DNA of 64,000 nucleotides from Orobanche coerulescens. Its lineage: Eukaryota; Streptophyta; Magnoliopsida; Lamiales; Orobanchaceae. Positions 21,271 through 34,189 of the stretch are shown piece by piece; position 1 is the stretch's first letter; each line of letters opens with the position of its first letter. The translations under genes were made by a program, and so were the position numbers. The notes beneath the pieces were generated by a model. The model saw only the letters and a program-made list of their open reading frames with translations, had not been told where the DNA came from and did no database searches. The stretch is taken from positions 102,784,001 through 102,848,000 of the forward strand of contig CM065803.1 of the NCBI GenBank assembly GCA_033398695.1, written 5' to 3'.

Positions 21271-22794
21271 CTAAAATGGTCCGATATATCTCGGACTAAG
21301 TTTGCCTCTCCTCCCAAAACGGAAAATCCCTCGTGTAGGAGACACCTTCAATAATACATGGTCCCCATCGTCGAACTCTATAGGGCGACGACGTACATCT
21401 GCGTAAGACTTCTGTCGACTCTGGGCAGTTAACATTCTCTCTCGGATCAAAGCTATCTTCTCTTGAGTTTGAATAATCAATTCTGGTTCCGTCCCGATCA
21501 AATCCGAAGAATCATCCCAACACAGGGGCGATCGGCATCTTATCCCGTACAAAGCTTCAAATGGTGCCATCTTAATAGAAGCATGCCAACTGTTATTATA
21601 GGTGAACTCGATTAAGGGCAAGTGAACTTCCCAATCAGTCGACCAATCTAATGCACAAGCTCTAAGCATGTCCTCTACTGTCTGTATAGTTCTTTCAGAC
21701 TGACCATCCGTTTGGGGATGATAAGCTGTGCTAAAGTTGAGCTCAGTCCCCAAAGCCCTGTGAACTGCTTTCCAGAAGTGTGACACGAAACGGCCATCTC
21801 GATCCGAAATAATGGTCTTTGGCGTCCCATGCAATCTGACTATCTCCGCAATAAATACTCGTGCCAATCTCTCGGGTCCCCATGTATCTTTAATTCCCAA
21901 GAAATGAGCCGACTTGGTTAGTCGATCAACTACAACCCAAATCATGTTCATCCCCGTTCTAGTCCTTGGCATACTAGTGATGAAATCCATCGAGATATCC
22001 TCCCATTTCCACTCAGGGATCGGAAGCATCTTTAACATCCCGGCAGGTCGTTGATGTTCAATCTTAACCTGCTGACAAGTCAAACACTTCGAAACGTACT
22101 CCGTTACGTCCTTCTTCATATTCCCCCACCAGAAGCTTTGCTTTAAATCCTTATACATTTTACTACTGCATGGGTGAATAGAATAGGGTGCGCTATGAGC
22201 TTCCTTCAAAATTGTCCGTCTCAAATCATCATCCTCGGGAACGCAAAGTCGACTCTGAAATCTCAGAACTCCATCATCTTGTATCACGAATCCTGGGGCT
22301 TTTCCTTTCTTTACTTCATCACATAATCGAAGGATCAGAGAATCGTTCAGTTGTTTAGACTTGATTTCCTCGACTAGTGATGAAGTCAGTTCCATCACAT
22401 AAAGTTGCCCTTGGATTCCTGGTGCCCATACTTCAATCCCCTCGCGGATCAGTTCTCGTTGAATACTGGTTTGGGACGTAAGTGCTTCCAACACTCGAAG
22501 CGAAACAGGTTTACGGCTCAAAGCATCATCTACTACGTTTGCTTTCCCCGGATGATAGAGAATCTCCAAGTCGTAATCCTTGATCAATTCCAGCCACCTT
22601 CTCTGCCTCATGTTTAATTCTTTCTGACTGAAAATGTACTTGAGGCTCTTATGATCTGTAAAGATCCGACAATGAGTGCCGTACAAACAATGCCGCCAAA
22701 TTTTCAAGGCAAAGACCACAGCTGCTAGCTCCAGATCATGAGTAGGGTAATTAATCTCGTACGGTTTCAATTGCCGAGAAGCATAAGCAATCAC
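21271..22794 (-). pseudogene. G3 RNase H and integrase
   Basis: A 507-codon open stretch. RNase H motifs are [24 protein letters not shown] and [13 protein letters not shown]. Integrase follows with the zinc region ([26 protein letters not shown]) and the DDE core ([33 protein letters not shown]). It is bounded upstream by a TAG at about 22798 (GLGCVLM-stop-KDK), where related elements have glutamine. Within this stretch all catalytic residues I checked are present. Confidence 0.88.
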
Positions 22795-22803
22795 TTTATC
22801 CTT

Positions 22804-23721
22804 CTACATCAACACACAACCCAAACCCTGATTGGAAGCGTCGATGTATACCATGAATCCATCAGTTCCCTCTGGCAGCGCTAATATAGGTGCTGTCGTC
22901 AGTCTCCTCTTAAGTTCGTCAAAACCAGCCTGGCACTTCTCATTCCACGTGAACTTTTGAGTTTTCTGTAACAGCTGAGTGAGCGGACGAGCAATTTTGT
23001 AAAATCCCTCTACAAAGCGGCGATAATATCCAGCAAGTCCTAAGAAGCTTCGGACTTCTTTCACGTTTTTAAGAGCTTCCCAATCTAAGATTGCTTCGAC
23101 TTTCTTCGGGTCCACCTGAACTCCGTCGGCTGATATCACATGCCCAAGGAAGGTTACTTCCTTAAGCCAGAACTCGCATTTTGAAAGTTTTGCATACAGC
23201 TGTTCCTTCCTCAAGGTACTCAAAACCACACGTAAATGTTCAGCATGTTCCTCTGCGTCCTTCGAATATATCAGGATGTCGTCAATGAAGACGACCACAA
23301 AGTTATCCAAGTATTCCAAGAATACCCGATTCATCAATTGCATGAATACCGCAGGAGCATTGGTAAGTCCAAATGGCATTACTACAAACTCATAATGCCC
23401 GTACCGGGATCTGAAAGTGGATTTCGGTATATCCGATTCCTTAATTCTCAACTGGTGGTATCCTGATCGCAAGTCAATCTTCGAGAATATCCTAGCCCCT
23501 TGCAGTTGATCAAACAAGTCGTCGATCCGAGGTATGGGATACTTATTCTTGATCGTCATCTTGTTGAGCTCCCTGTAATCAATACACAGTCGGAGGGATC
23601 CGTTTTTCTTCCGGACAAAGAGAACGGGCGCTCCCCAAGGAGAAACACTAGGTTGGATATAACCCTTCTGTAACAATTCCTCCAGTTGCTTCTTGAGTTC
23701 ATACATCTCGGTTGGCGCCAT
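22804..23721 (-). pseudogene. G3 reverse transcriptase
   Basis: A 305-codon stretch with [58 protein letters not shown] and the active-site [11 protein letters not shown], then the connection to RNase H ([16 protein letters not shown]). The upstream boundary is a TAA in AP-stop-RMAP, where the family has tyrosine. Enzymatic motifs are intact but the frame is broken on both sides. Confidence 0.88.
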
Positions 23722-23724
23722 GCG

Positions 23725-24876
23725 TTATGGTGCTCTGGAAATAGGAGCTGCTCCAGGCTCCAATTCGATAGTGAATTCCACTTCTCTCTGCGGAGGTAAC
23801 CCAGGTAGTTCGTCAGGAAATACATCGGAGAACTCATTCACAACTGAAATAGACGAGAGCTCTACTCCTTCCTCTTTCCTCATGGCATAGCACCAAAGTC
23901 CGTGACATCCCTGCTTCAGTAATTTCACGGCTTTCATTGCCTTGATCAATTTTCCCGAGCTTCCCGGTCTCCATCCTCGGAATAAGTGTTCAGATCTGTC
24001 ATCAGCAGTGATGGAAATGACTCTCTCTCGGTAATTCAGAACAGCTCCATAACGGTTGAGCCAATCATCTCCGAGAATTAAATCGTCACCGTAGATGTCG
24101 ACTACAATGAGATTCGATGGCCACTCTCTTCCTTCTATAGATACTGGTAAATCCCTAGCTTCTAGGGTTCCCACAATTTTCTCTCCGCTCGGTAATCCCA
24201 CAACATAAGGTTCACAATTGTACAAGCACGAGATTTTCAAACGATTAACACAGTTCAAAGATATAAAAGAATGCGTAGCTCCCGAATCGAACAAGACACT
24301 GACTGGTTGCAAAAGGATCTGAATCGTACCTGATGCAACAGCTGTGTTCTGATCATCAGATTTCCTCATTTCGTACAGGCGCGGAGGAACGGACCCAGCA
24401 CTGGATGTCTCTCTCTTCCCAGCGTTCTGCTGCTGAAATCCACTCTGCTGAGTCTGGTTCACACTTGTCTCCTTCGGGGCTGGAGCTGGAGTGCGAGTAG
24501 CAAAAGATCGGGTCGCATTCCCACAAAATGTCGCGCGATGTCCTTCCTGTCCACACTCGAAACAGGTCACAGCGGGCGCGAAACAATCACGTCGAACATG
24601 TCCCGCTTTGCCACAGTTATAACACTTTTTCCCTGCGTCTGAAACAGTTGGTGCTGCCCGGAACTTCTTTCCACCTCGAGAAGGATGCGGAGGTCTCCTG
24701 GATGAATGAAAAGAGGACTGACCCCTGCGAGGCCCGCTACTCTTATCCTCCGTGAAGTTGCCAGACACCTTCTGTTTCTTTGCTTCCGTCGATTTCTCTA
24801 CTGCTGCCTCCTTCATATCATAGGCTAACGCCTTGTCCTGATACTGTCGCAAGGTGGTACATTCAAATCCGGACAT
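23725..24876 (-). pseudogene. G3 nucleocapsid zinc knuckles and protease
   Basis: The Gag C-terminus carries two CCHC knuckles, CYNCGKAGHVRRDC (near residue 85) and CFECGQEGHRATFC. Protease follows with LFDSGATHSFISLNC (near residue 195) and LILGDDWLNRYG. The stretch runs on into the start of reverse transcriptase ([17 protein letters not shown]). Unlike G2, both knuckles are complete. Confidence 0.85.
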
Positions 24877-25574
24877 ATCTTGCTGAATTTCGGCTTCATT
24901 CGCATGTCAAAATGAAAAATCTTCTCCGCCTCGGTCTGACCAAGTGGCGCACATAAGTCATTTGGTGATTAAAAGTCTTAATCACGTCCGTCACAGATAC
25001 TTCAAAATTTTGAGGTGAGAAAAACTCCCGAACTCGGGCTTCTCTAACTGGACGAGGACAATACTGTGCCTCCATCATCAATTTGAATTCCGTCCAGTCA
25101 ACATTGTGCTCCTCCTGTCAAAAGGCCTCCCACGGTGAAAGCCTCCCGGTCAAAGATCTTGGCGGCAGGAACCTTCCTATCGTTGGGACAGTTAATCCTG
25201 CAAAAATCTTTTCCAATTCCTTGACCCAATGATCCCACGAAAGCGTCTCGGTAGGCGAAGTCAAATTTCGGAGGATGCAATTTGACCACCTCGGTAAGCC
25301 ATCTATCTCCTCGATTTTCCATGTTATGCTGCTGTCCCATCGCCGTCTGCATACGATCCACAACTTGAGCAAACTGGTTTATCTGGGCAACCACCTGCTG
25401 AAGCACTCCCGGCACGTTAGGATCTGCATTATTATTTGCCGATCCCTGCTGTCCCCCGGAATGTGAATCCGTTCGACTAGCGGCTATCTCTGGGGTAGAT
25501 ACCGACTCTTCTTGCCTCGCATTACCACGTCCGCGTCCACGACCGCGTCCGCGTCCACGACCTCCTCTCAACAT
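24877..25574 (-). pseudogene. G3 gag N-terminal and capsid part, frameshifted
   Basis: The likely start is the ATG at 25572-25574, followed by GGRGRGRGRGRGRG. The gag domain is recognisable (DRWLTEVVKLHPPKFD, RINCPNDRKVPAA, MMMEAQYCP) but moves between frames at least four times (about 25270, 25100, 24940 and 24890). It cannot make a normal Gag. The contrast with nearly open pol is unusual. Confidence 0.75.
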
Positions 25575-25798
25575 ACTGTAAACATAAATACTCAATATCT
25601 AGGACAAACTTTCTCAAAGTACATCCATCAATGTTAACAAGACAAGAATTAAATAAAACGGTAGTATTCGAGATTAGGAAACTTACAACCACAGTCCACA
25701 CGACGATGCTGGCTCAGCAGTGATGTTACGAACGACCCATAATCCGATAACGTAAACAGACCCAACTAACCCGACTGCCAAGATATCCATAAATCTTA

Positions 25799-25810
25799 GC
25801 TCCGATACCA
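25799..25810 (-). other. Primer-binding site of G3
   Basis: On the minus strand it reads TGGTATCGGAGC, one base from the G2 site, and lies 5 nt inside the 5' LTR end at 25816. It matches the initiator methionine tRNA type. Confidence 0.85.
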
Positions 25811-25815
25811 TATTC

Positions 25816-28164
25816 TGTAACACCCCGAGATATTCGGAATAATTACAGCGACGTAAACCCTTTAGATAAGGATTCACAAGGCTAATTTTTTTTGAAATGT
25901 AAAAAAAACAATACAATCAAACAACTGAAGTTCAAATACAGATTGATTCAACCGATCAAATGAGTTAACTTATACAACCATATCGAATTGACCTTATTAA
26001 AACAGACGTACTCGAGTACTAAACGAACCAAGAAGACCAATCACAATAACAATAACATCAATCACATCACTGAGCCATTCCATCGTCCTGTCGCATCGTG
26101 GTTGCCTCCCGCTCCTCGGCTACCTGAACATCAAAACAATGTCCACCCCCGAAGGGGTTAGCAAAACAATGCTAGTACAAGTATCATCATACAATAAATC
26201 GTCAATGCATCATAAAACATGCAATACGGACTTCCGCCACCGGAATCCAACGATGCGAATCCTCACGATTCCATCAACACAATACAAGGTAATCCAGCGA
26301 TCCAGCGCCCTCAGCATAGATCCCCATGATGATCCCGTCGGACCAACGCATGGTGGAAAACCCGTCCAACGATCCAGCGCCCTCAGCATAGATCCCCATG
26401 ATGATCCCGTCGGACCAACGCATGGTGGACATTCGATCCAGCGCCCTCAGCATAGATCCTCATGACCCCCCTCGGATCATTTATACCATAATCAATCAAT
26501 TATGCATACACATATGCATTTCAATATGTTCATCAATACGAACAAATAACAACGAATATCACGAGAATTTCCAGAAATACATTTCATATTCAACAATATG
26601 AACAAAACCACAAGCATGATAAATCGAACTCGACATATGATACTTGCCTCGAAAATGGCAAGGACGAAACACCTCGATGATCTCAACACACTCGAAGACC
26701 GCCTCCTTCGATCAACGTAACAAGCTCGAACCTTAACAAAAGGAATGATATACAAATCATCTCAAGTCGAACGATGGCCTAACAATTCGGTCTACGGCCG
26801 AAAAGCTCAAACTAAACAATCTGCCTGGACTGCTTAGCGTGCGCTACGTATTCTTCATAACGTGCGCTAAGCCGGCCTGTTAGCGTACGTTATCGTGTAA
26901 GACTAGCGTGCACTAGCTACGAACTGACAGTTCGAATCGGCTGATACATAATGTACGCTACGTACGTATAGTGCGTTAACTGACCCCCGTTAGCGCACGT
27001 TAAGTCACATATGTTAGCGTGCGCTAACCTTGCATGGCATAAATACTGCTAACGGAAAAACTGGGTTGAAAGGTGGTGAATTCATGAATTCTATGTTGAT
27101 ACAACAAGTCATCCTCAAACATGTCATGCTAATAAGTTTTGTGGAAGTTCCGTGATCATGAGGTACAAATATACGGATAATCATCTCAACGTCATATCTT
27201 ATCTTTGATCTTCAAGAATTATACCAAGTTCCAATTATTCCAAGTCCCAAAACATATGATTCCTTACGTAAAACATATGAACTAGGTAATATCCGATTAC
27301 TGATCATAAATCGATTTGAAAACGCTTAGGAGTCCGATTACTAAGATGGTCCAAAGGTTCAAACGGTAAATAATGCCGATACGTCAAAAGTATCCTTCTA
27401 ACATGCGATGTACGACTAATAACGAGTCTAACTGACTATATGAACATGATCAACATCCTTTAGAACACTATTAGTATTGGTGAAGAATCACCTACCTCAA
27501 GGTAGTAAAGAACACGGAGGAAAATGAAGCAATCCAACACCGAAAGCTTGAACGCCAATCTCCAACGATGTACGATCTTCAATCACGAGCTAGGGTGTTG
27601 ATATGAAGTGTTTAGGATGAAGGAAGTTATGTACTAAGTGTAAGAATTCGGGTAATGGGAGAAGAGAGAACTGAAATCACGAATAGGATGCTGTCCTATT
27701 TATAATAAATGGCTATTAGCGCGCGCTAGACCCTGTTCGTAGCGTGCGCTAACGGCTCACTGATTAATCTGTACTCAGCACTTAGCGTGCGCTACGCATA
27801 TACCTGTAGCGTGCGCTAAGGCATTGACTCAGCTTTTCCCGAAAGCCGTCCAGGTACATCCCAACATGATCCGACAGGGGTCCCCCGGCCAGATCTCACC
27901 TACCGCACGTCTCAATCAAATTGACCACGCATAGCGTGCGCTAATGACCCTTAGTAGCGTGCGCTATGATTCCACGTTAGCGTACGCTAAATATATCCGA
28001 TAGCGTGCGCTACATGCGCAGATTTACAATCTTTAAATCACAACCACAAAATTAAACGCTTGACAACATCGGATTATGAAATACGGAGAATAGTACTCAG
28101 ACAAAAGTACAATCACTACAATATCACAAGTTCCAATTACATAACAGAAATCTCGGGTATTACA
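25816..28164 (-). repeat. G3 5' LTR (2349 bp)
   Basis: Same length and block order as the 3' LTR at 18563-20911. About 30 differences are visible by eye, mostly transitions. One short diverged patch lies near 26090-26110, where the 3' LTR differs over about 20 bases. Confidence 0.92.
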
Positions 28165-28679
28165 CATATGATGCATGATGCGTACAAATTCGTAGTGCAA
28201 AAATCTGATAGTCTCACATGTCAGTATGTACTAATCGAGTTAAGGAAAAGCGTGTATCAAACGCATAACTGAGTTAAAAACTAAATCAATTATGAGATAC
28301 CGTGGATTTATCAATGTGAAATGAATCACCAAGTGGTTTTAAAGGTTGAAGCAAAAAGGCTTGAACTTGAAAAATCACTACGTCTGAAATCTCTAGCATG
28401 CGTGCTAGAAGATAATTTACAATGCCATATACACTCTTCATATGGTCATATAAGAGAAAGAATAATTCTGTTGTGCAGAATTTTGTCTAATGTTTGGTAG
28501 ATCTTCCTCTGGAATAAATACCGCTAGGATCCAACGTAAATTCAAATGGATCCATAGATAAATAAAAGGCGAAACTACTAACTGAGGTTGTAGTAACATG
28601 AGAGCCTAAAGTACTTTGAGATATATTCTCTAGTAACGAGAAGAAAGTTCATTATTATGATATACATGTAGAAGTATAT

Positions 28680-28760
28680 CAAATGAACATACATGCAGTC
28701 TTTCTAAATGGCGTCTTTGAGAAAAGCCAACTTGGAAGAACCAAAGGCATATGTGCACGC
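28680..28760 (+). pseudogene. Copia reverse transcriptase fragment, unit 2
   Basis: Counterpart of 4945-5025, with the same ATGCAGTCTTTCTAAATGGC segment encoding AVFLNG. It diverges near 28757, where unit 1 continues with a few extra bases. Confidence 0.6.
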
Positions 28761-29449
28761 GCGTGATTGAAAGTCTGCAACTTAGTGAAAGTATTATGAA
28801 TCTAAATTGACATTAAAGTAGTGGCATAAAATCTTTGACACTGTGGTGTCAAGCAATGACTTCAAAGGATGTGATAAAATCTCCATTTTGACAACGCTCA
28901 AATATGGTGATTAAATGACCGAAAAGTACCAATTTGGGGACGCTCAAATTTGGTAATGCAGTTAGTAAAAAATTGCTAATTTTGGGGACGCTTAAAATTA
29001 GTAATTTGATCCATGAGAAATTGAAGTCTCGGTTAATAGTTGGTAACGTAATTTCAAACGTTAAAAATGCCAATTGATAATGTCAAAAAGATTCAAGACA
29101 ATGAATATGTCAAGTGTGTATATATCAAATACACATGACGACTATGTCATCTTAAGAATGAATTTGAATGATCGAGTCATTGATGTAAGTAATGACAAGG
29201 GGATCAATTCAACAAAGTCTGAAAAGATAAATATATGAGACCAAAGACATGACTTTAAGATGTAAAATCGCAAGTTGTTCACAATGTCTCATATGAGGTC
29301 AGTCATACTATGATGACATGAATCTTGGAAAGATCAACGGAATCAATTGGAATGCCAATGGAAGTGGTGCATCTATCCGAGCACAAAGGCAACTGATCTT
29401 TCAAGAGTAACTAAAAGTCTAATGTACTAAGTGAATTGTACAAGACTAA

Positions 29450-30042
29450 ACACAGTCTATATCGTGAGTAGACTATGTGGATACACGAGTAATCAAAAAA
29501 CTAATCATCAGTTGGTGATTACAATGATATAAAGATTACTTGTGTGTATATGCTGCATGATATGAGATATTCAAAAAACTATAAAATGATATAGTAACGC
29601 AAATTGGATATCTGACATTATGAATTTAATGTCTAAATAGTTAATATGTTTCACACTAGCTAGTGCAGCAGTGGTATGGAAATCTTTAATATAGATGCAT
29701 ATTGCTCGATTTACAAAGGAATATGAGTTCATAACCTTAGACAAATATGCATGAGAGGCATAATGCAATACCAATTTCTAGAAGATATTCCAAAATGGGC
29801 AAAACTGTGACCGCAATATGTATTTATTGTGATAGTCAATCTACGATTGACAGGGCACAGAACAAAAGAATAACGGTAAGTCTCGTCCTATGAGGCAAAG
29901 ACATAATACCATTTTACTATCAATATTGGTTATCACTATTGACTACGATTCGTCAAGAGATAACATCGCGGATCCGCTAACCAAAGGGTTATGAAAAGAC
30001 CTTGTTGATAAATCATCAAGAGGAATGGGTCTATTGCCATGA
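29450..30042 (+). pseudogene. Copia RNase H remnant, unit 2
   Basis: Counterpart of 5740-6306. NIADPLTKGL is recognisable, but the next codon is TGA where unit 1 has TCA (KGL-stop-KDL), and small indels break the NGKSRH segment. The 3' untranslated part follows to the LTR at 30648. Confidence 0.7.
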
Positions 30043-30647
30043 GCTAATGGTTTTATGGAGGATACCCAACCTAAGCTGACTGGAGATCCCAAGATCTAGG
30101 TTCAATGGGACAACCAATTCATAAAAGCTGGCACGATCACCGTGGGGTTACCCCGAACCGACCATTCCTAGGATGAAAACAGTGATACCCGTAGGGAGAG
30201 GTTAAGCTTATGCTTTTAATGATTCTTAAGTCGACAACGTATAGTCGGGTGGAGTAAAATACGGGTTTACTCGAAACACTTAACGAGAATCACCTATGTT
30301 GGAGTGAAGAGGGGCCGCTTCAAAGGAGAATTGCAAGGCACAATTCTCTAGAAACTCCTGCAGAACCAGGACGGTGTCCACGGCCAAAACGGGCACAATA
30401 ATGAGAACAGAATAAAACAGGGAGGGTACTTGTGAAGGATATATGATCACTTACACAAACGGTCGGACAGTTCAAAGGCATCTAGTCACACTGTCTAGCC
30501 AGTAAGGAGAATATATCTTTTCGAGGGAAGGTTCAAGGAGCATACTCTACCTATCCTATGCAATGCCTAACCATAGTAACTATCACCAAGTCAAACTCCG
30601 TGTCTGACGTGTGCTTCTGGACCATCAATCTCATTCATGTGGGGGAT

Positions 30648-33600
30648 TGTTGGAAATATAAGATAAAATGGAAGAAATGGGGTGCTTTGAGCAGCCCATT
30701 TGAGAGGAAATTTTGAGTGGGCTCGACTACGAGTTAAAGTCGGGACTTAGTTGGAATACGCAGTACTCCGTACGAGGTTTCCAAAACATGTAAGAACACT
30801 CAAAATAATTGAGGTATGAATGAGATATAATATTCCAAAGTGAACCCTTAAGAAATGGGTTTGGGATGTTATCCCACATTGGAAAAAGAAGGGAGAAATT
30901 GTGAGTATATAAGGAGATGTGGACAAAGGCATGTTCAAAAAGTGAGACATGTGTGGATGTGTGACTAGGCGCCCCTCACACACACACACACACGCGCGCG
31001 CCGCCGCCGCCGCCGTCCGGCCGGCCGGCTCGGGTCGGGTCGGTCTCGGGCGAAGGGCGATTTGGGAGATTTGGGCGATTTCGGCGATTTGGGCGAAATG
31101 TCTCGGCGTCTCGAAGTTATCTTTTTACTGCAATTTTATTCGGTAAAACTTTATTTTACCGAAAATACCTCAATTAATAAATTCCGAATTTTCCGGATCC
31201 GGATAAAATCGAATTAAACAGATCGGTTTAGATAAGTATTGAGATACTAATCCTGATCGGTTTAGAGTTCCTCCAGATACCAATTTCGATCGGTTTAGAG
31301 TTCCTCCAGATACCAATTTCGGTCGGTATAGAGTTCCTCCAGCACATGTCTCTCTCTCATCTTCACCTATAAATACAGATGTGAGGGGTCTTATTTTAAT
31401 CTGAAAATTTCGTCCGTTTTCTTCACCCAAAATCCCGACTTCAAAATTTTATTTGGAAATAATTTCTATTCATATTTTGGGTCGCGTCGATGGTAGTTCG
31501 GAGTTTATTCTAGTTCGCGAGGTGCGATGATCGATATATCAACGCATCGAGATGTTGTTTTATCTGGGAGGCAGACGCTATACACTGCTGCGGTGGAGGC
31601 GAATTTGCTTTAAGGAGACAGATTTCTGGACTCAACATCGCCCACATTCGGATTTACCTCATCTTATTAATTATATATATATATATATATATAAAAAAAC
31701 ATATATAGTTTTTAATGCTTTCATCATTAACGAATCTGCCTCCTAATTTGTTCTTCTCTGATTTGCAGCACAGACAGGAGATTCAAAACATGCGATCCCT
31801 TAAGTCGTAATTTCACGGACACGGACGAGTCCAAGACAAGCTTTTGGATCTACATGTATAATGGAAAATCATCAAATATTATACTTCATGGTATAATTAT
31901 ATGAATTCGAATTTATCGATATAATTTTTAGTAAATTATACCAACAATCTTAAAGCAAAAATTTTTCCATCTTGGTTTTTGGTTGTTCTGCAATCAAAAC
32001 ATTGTTGCTTCTTAATAGCTATTGCAGAATACAATTTTGGCTCACATGGTTTATGGTTTAGCATGTCTGGCTTAGCAAATTGCGACGACATCTACATATC
32101 TATAAACTACAGAATAACTTGTCTGTTAATCTATAGGTGACAATTTTCTTTTATAAATTCTATTCTGACCTCTCATTCTGTCAAGCGAGTAATTTTAACT
32201 GCAATCTTGATCTACATTTGTCGAGAATTTGAATTGCATCCTTTTCCTTCTAAATTACGTGCTCGCAGAGTCATTTTACGAATTCAGGGAAAGTCATTGA
32301 TTGTTTGGGAAGTGAATGTGTGCGCCAATGTGGGGACGATGACTTATGTGGATTAATGCTCTGGTTTCTTTGTAAATACTTGAACATATAGTATATATTT
32401 GAGTAGCTAGTATTTGCATATGTTGTTGAGCTACATTAAACTGCAAATGTATTTCTGAGACATAGCATTGACTTAGTTTCCAATAGCCATGAAACAAAAT
32501 TTGGTTTTGGGTCCAATTTTGAGAATTGATTAAGTAATTGGAAGGTTTTGCAAATTTTAAACCTTTTGAACTTGGAATAGCTGATTAGAATAAAAATCAT
32601 GGATTACACATCGATCATTATTTAGAAAGTGTTTATGGTTAATATAAATGAGGAGAATTTATATTATTTGTTGCCATGCGTTTTGCTAAATAAGATTGTG
32701 ATTATATTTGCTATTATATAATCATGCATATGATAATTTCGATAAGGTATAGCATTGTTTGATAAGAACCGAATCAATCGGTTATTCGATTAAGATGTTA
32801 AGATTATTTAGTTTAATTAAGATATTAACTAAATAGTATTTGTTGATTGATTTTAATCATTTCGTGTGATGTATGTCAATCTTGGTCGGATGCTCGGACG
32901 TTAAAAAACCTAACGGGCCTGGTACCTAGTGAGTACAGGTTGTGGGTCGGCTTGAGAATTATAAAATTTTTGGTTGTATTTGCTCTTCCGGTTAAATTAT
33001 ATATTCTCGTGTTGGTGTCGGTATGTTGCGGCAGTGACACACGAGCCTATTACGGTGATCCATGTGATACCAAACATGGCAAATATTGATATGAGCTCCA
33101 TATGTTGAAAACTCGGAGAAATTCAATAATTGAACTTTAGTGCTAAAAACATAAAAGTTCTTTTATAGAATATTAAAACCAGAGAGGTTTTAAATGATGA
33201 TGAAACCTACTCTTATGAGAGGTTGTAATAAGAAATGTCATTACTCGATAAATATATTGACACATTTGTTACGTATACTCGATAATGAGTAAGGATGAAG
33301 CTAAAAAGAGAAATTTACACTCTAAAAGCTTGAGATACAAAATCAACTTAATCCGGAAATTAAGATGGTTGAATTGCACTCTAACGGAGATGCAAAAACG
33401 ATGTTAATCAGTTCAAACTATCACTGAATACGAGGATATTAGTCACGTGAAGACTACTTAATTTAAAACAAGATACCATGCAAGGAAATAATTGAAATTT
33501 CCTATTAGTTCTGAAATTTAGTAAAACAATTTTAGAAATATTAAAAAAATATGGGGGTGTATGGCTAAGGCAAAAGTTCCTAAGCCAAAGCAAGTGAAGG

Positions 33601-33984
33601 TCTGACCCAAGACGGTCGACTGCATCTTCACTGGATACGCACATGATGCATGATGCGTACAAATTCGTAGTGCAAAAATCTGATAGTCTCACATGTCAGT
33701 ATGTACTAATCGAGTTAAGGAAAAGCGTGTATCAAACGCATAACTGATTTAAAAACTAAATCAATTATGAAATACCGTGGATTTATCAATGTGAAATGAA
33801 TCACCAAGTGGTTTTAAAGGTTGAAGCAAAAAGGCTTGAACTTGAAAAATCACTACGTCTGAAATCTCTAGCATGCGTGCTAGAAGATAATTTACAATGC
33901 CATATATACTCTTCATATGGTCATATAAGAGAAAGAATAATTCTGTTGTGCAGAATTTTGTCTAATGTTCGGTAGATCTTCCTC
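30648..33984 (+). mobile_element. Copia array, unit 3 (LTR and leader only)
   Basis: It begins TGTTGGAAATATAAG after CATGTGGGGGAT and matches unit 2 without the two gypsy insertions. It therefore preserves the uninterrupted sites for both. It stops abruptly after GATCTTCCTC at 33984, where units 1 and 2 continue into the internal region. The three-copy 33-bp repeat and TATA box lie at about 31255-31375. Confidence 0.75.
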
Positions 33985-34064
33985 ATGCATAATTAGTACA
34001 AAACTCATGCATAAATTAGTACTGTAAAGTACTACATCTAATATTGGTACTGCATAAAACGCGC

Positions 34065-34128
<64 letters not shown>

Positions 34129-34189
34129 GGGGAGAGAGGAAGCTTTTCAAAAGCTAATTATTCCTACATTTACTATCTTATTTAGAGCT
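33985..34189. repeat. Spacer with (AT)n(GA)n microsatellite
   Basis: Sequence with repeated ATGCATAA and TTAGTAC, then about 45 bp of AT dinucleotides (about 34066-34109) running into a GA tract (about 34110-34137). No gene is visible. Confidence 0.7.

Larger units (their letters stand above)
18563..28164 (-). mobile_element. G3: full-length Tekay-type gypsy element (9602 bp)
   Basis: On the minus strand the 5' LTR is 25816-28164 and the 3' LTR 18563-20911, each 2349 bp and about 1-1.5 percent different by eye. The flanks are CACAT (18558-18562) and CATAT (28165-28169). Uninterrupted copia sequence in unit 3 near 33642 reads GCACATGATGCATG, so this is a 5-bp duplication with one later C to T change. 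Pol is nearly open with few interruptions, whereas gag has several frameshifts. Confidence 0.93.
6913..30647 (+). mobile_element. Copia array, unit 2, split by two gypsy elements
   Basis: The unit runs from one LTR start (6913, TATTGG where unit 3 has TGTTGG) to the next at 30648. Without G2 and G3 it is about 5.46 kb. Copia sequence occupies 6913-7952, 16617-18562 and 28165-30647. The junctions match uninterrupted sequence in units 1 and 3. The LTR 3' boundary and primer-binding site could not be placed. Short open frames inside are not genes. Confidence 0.75.
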
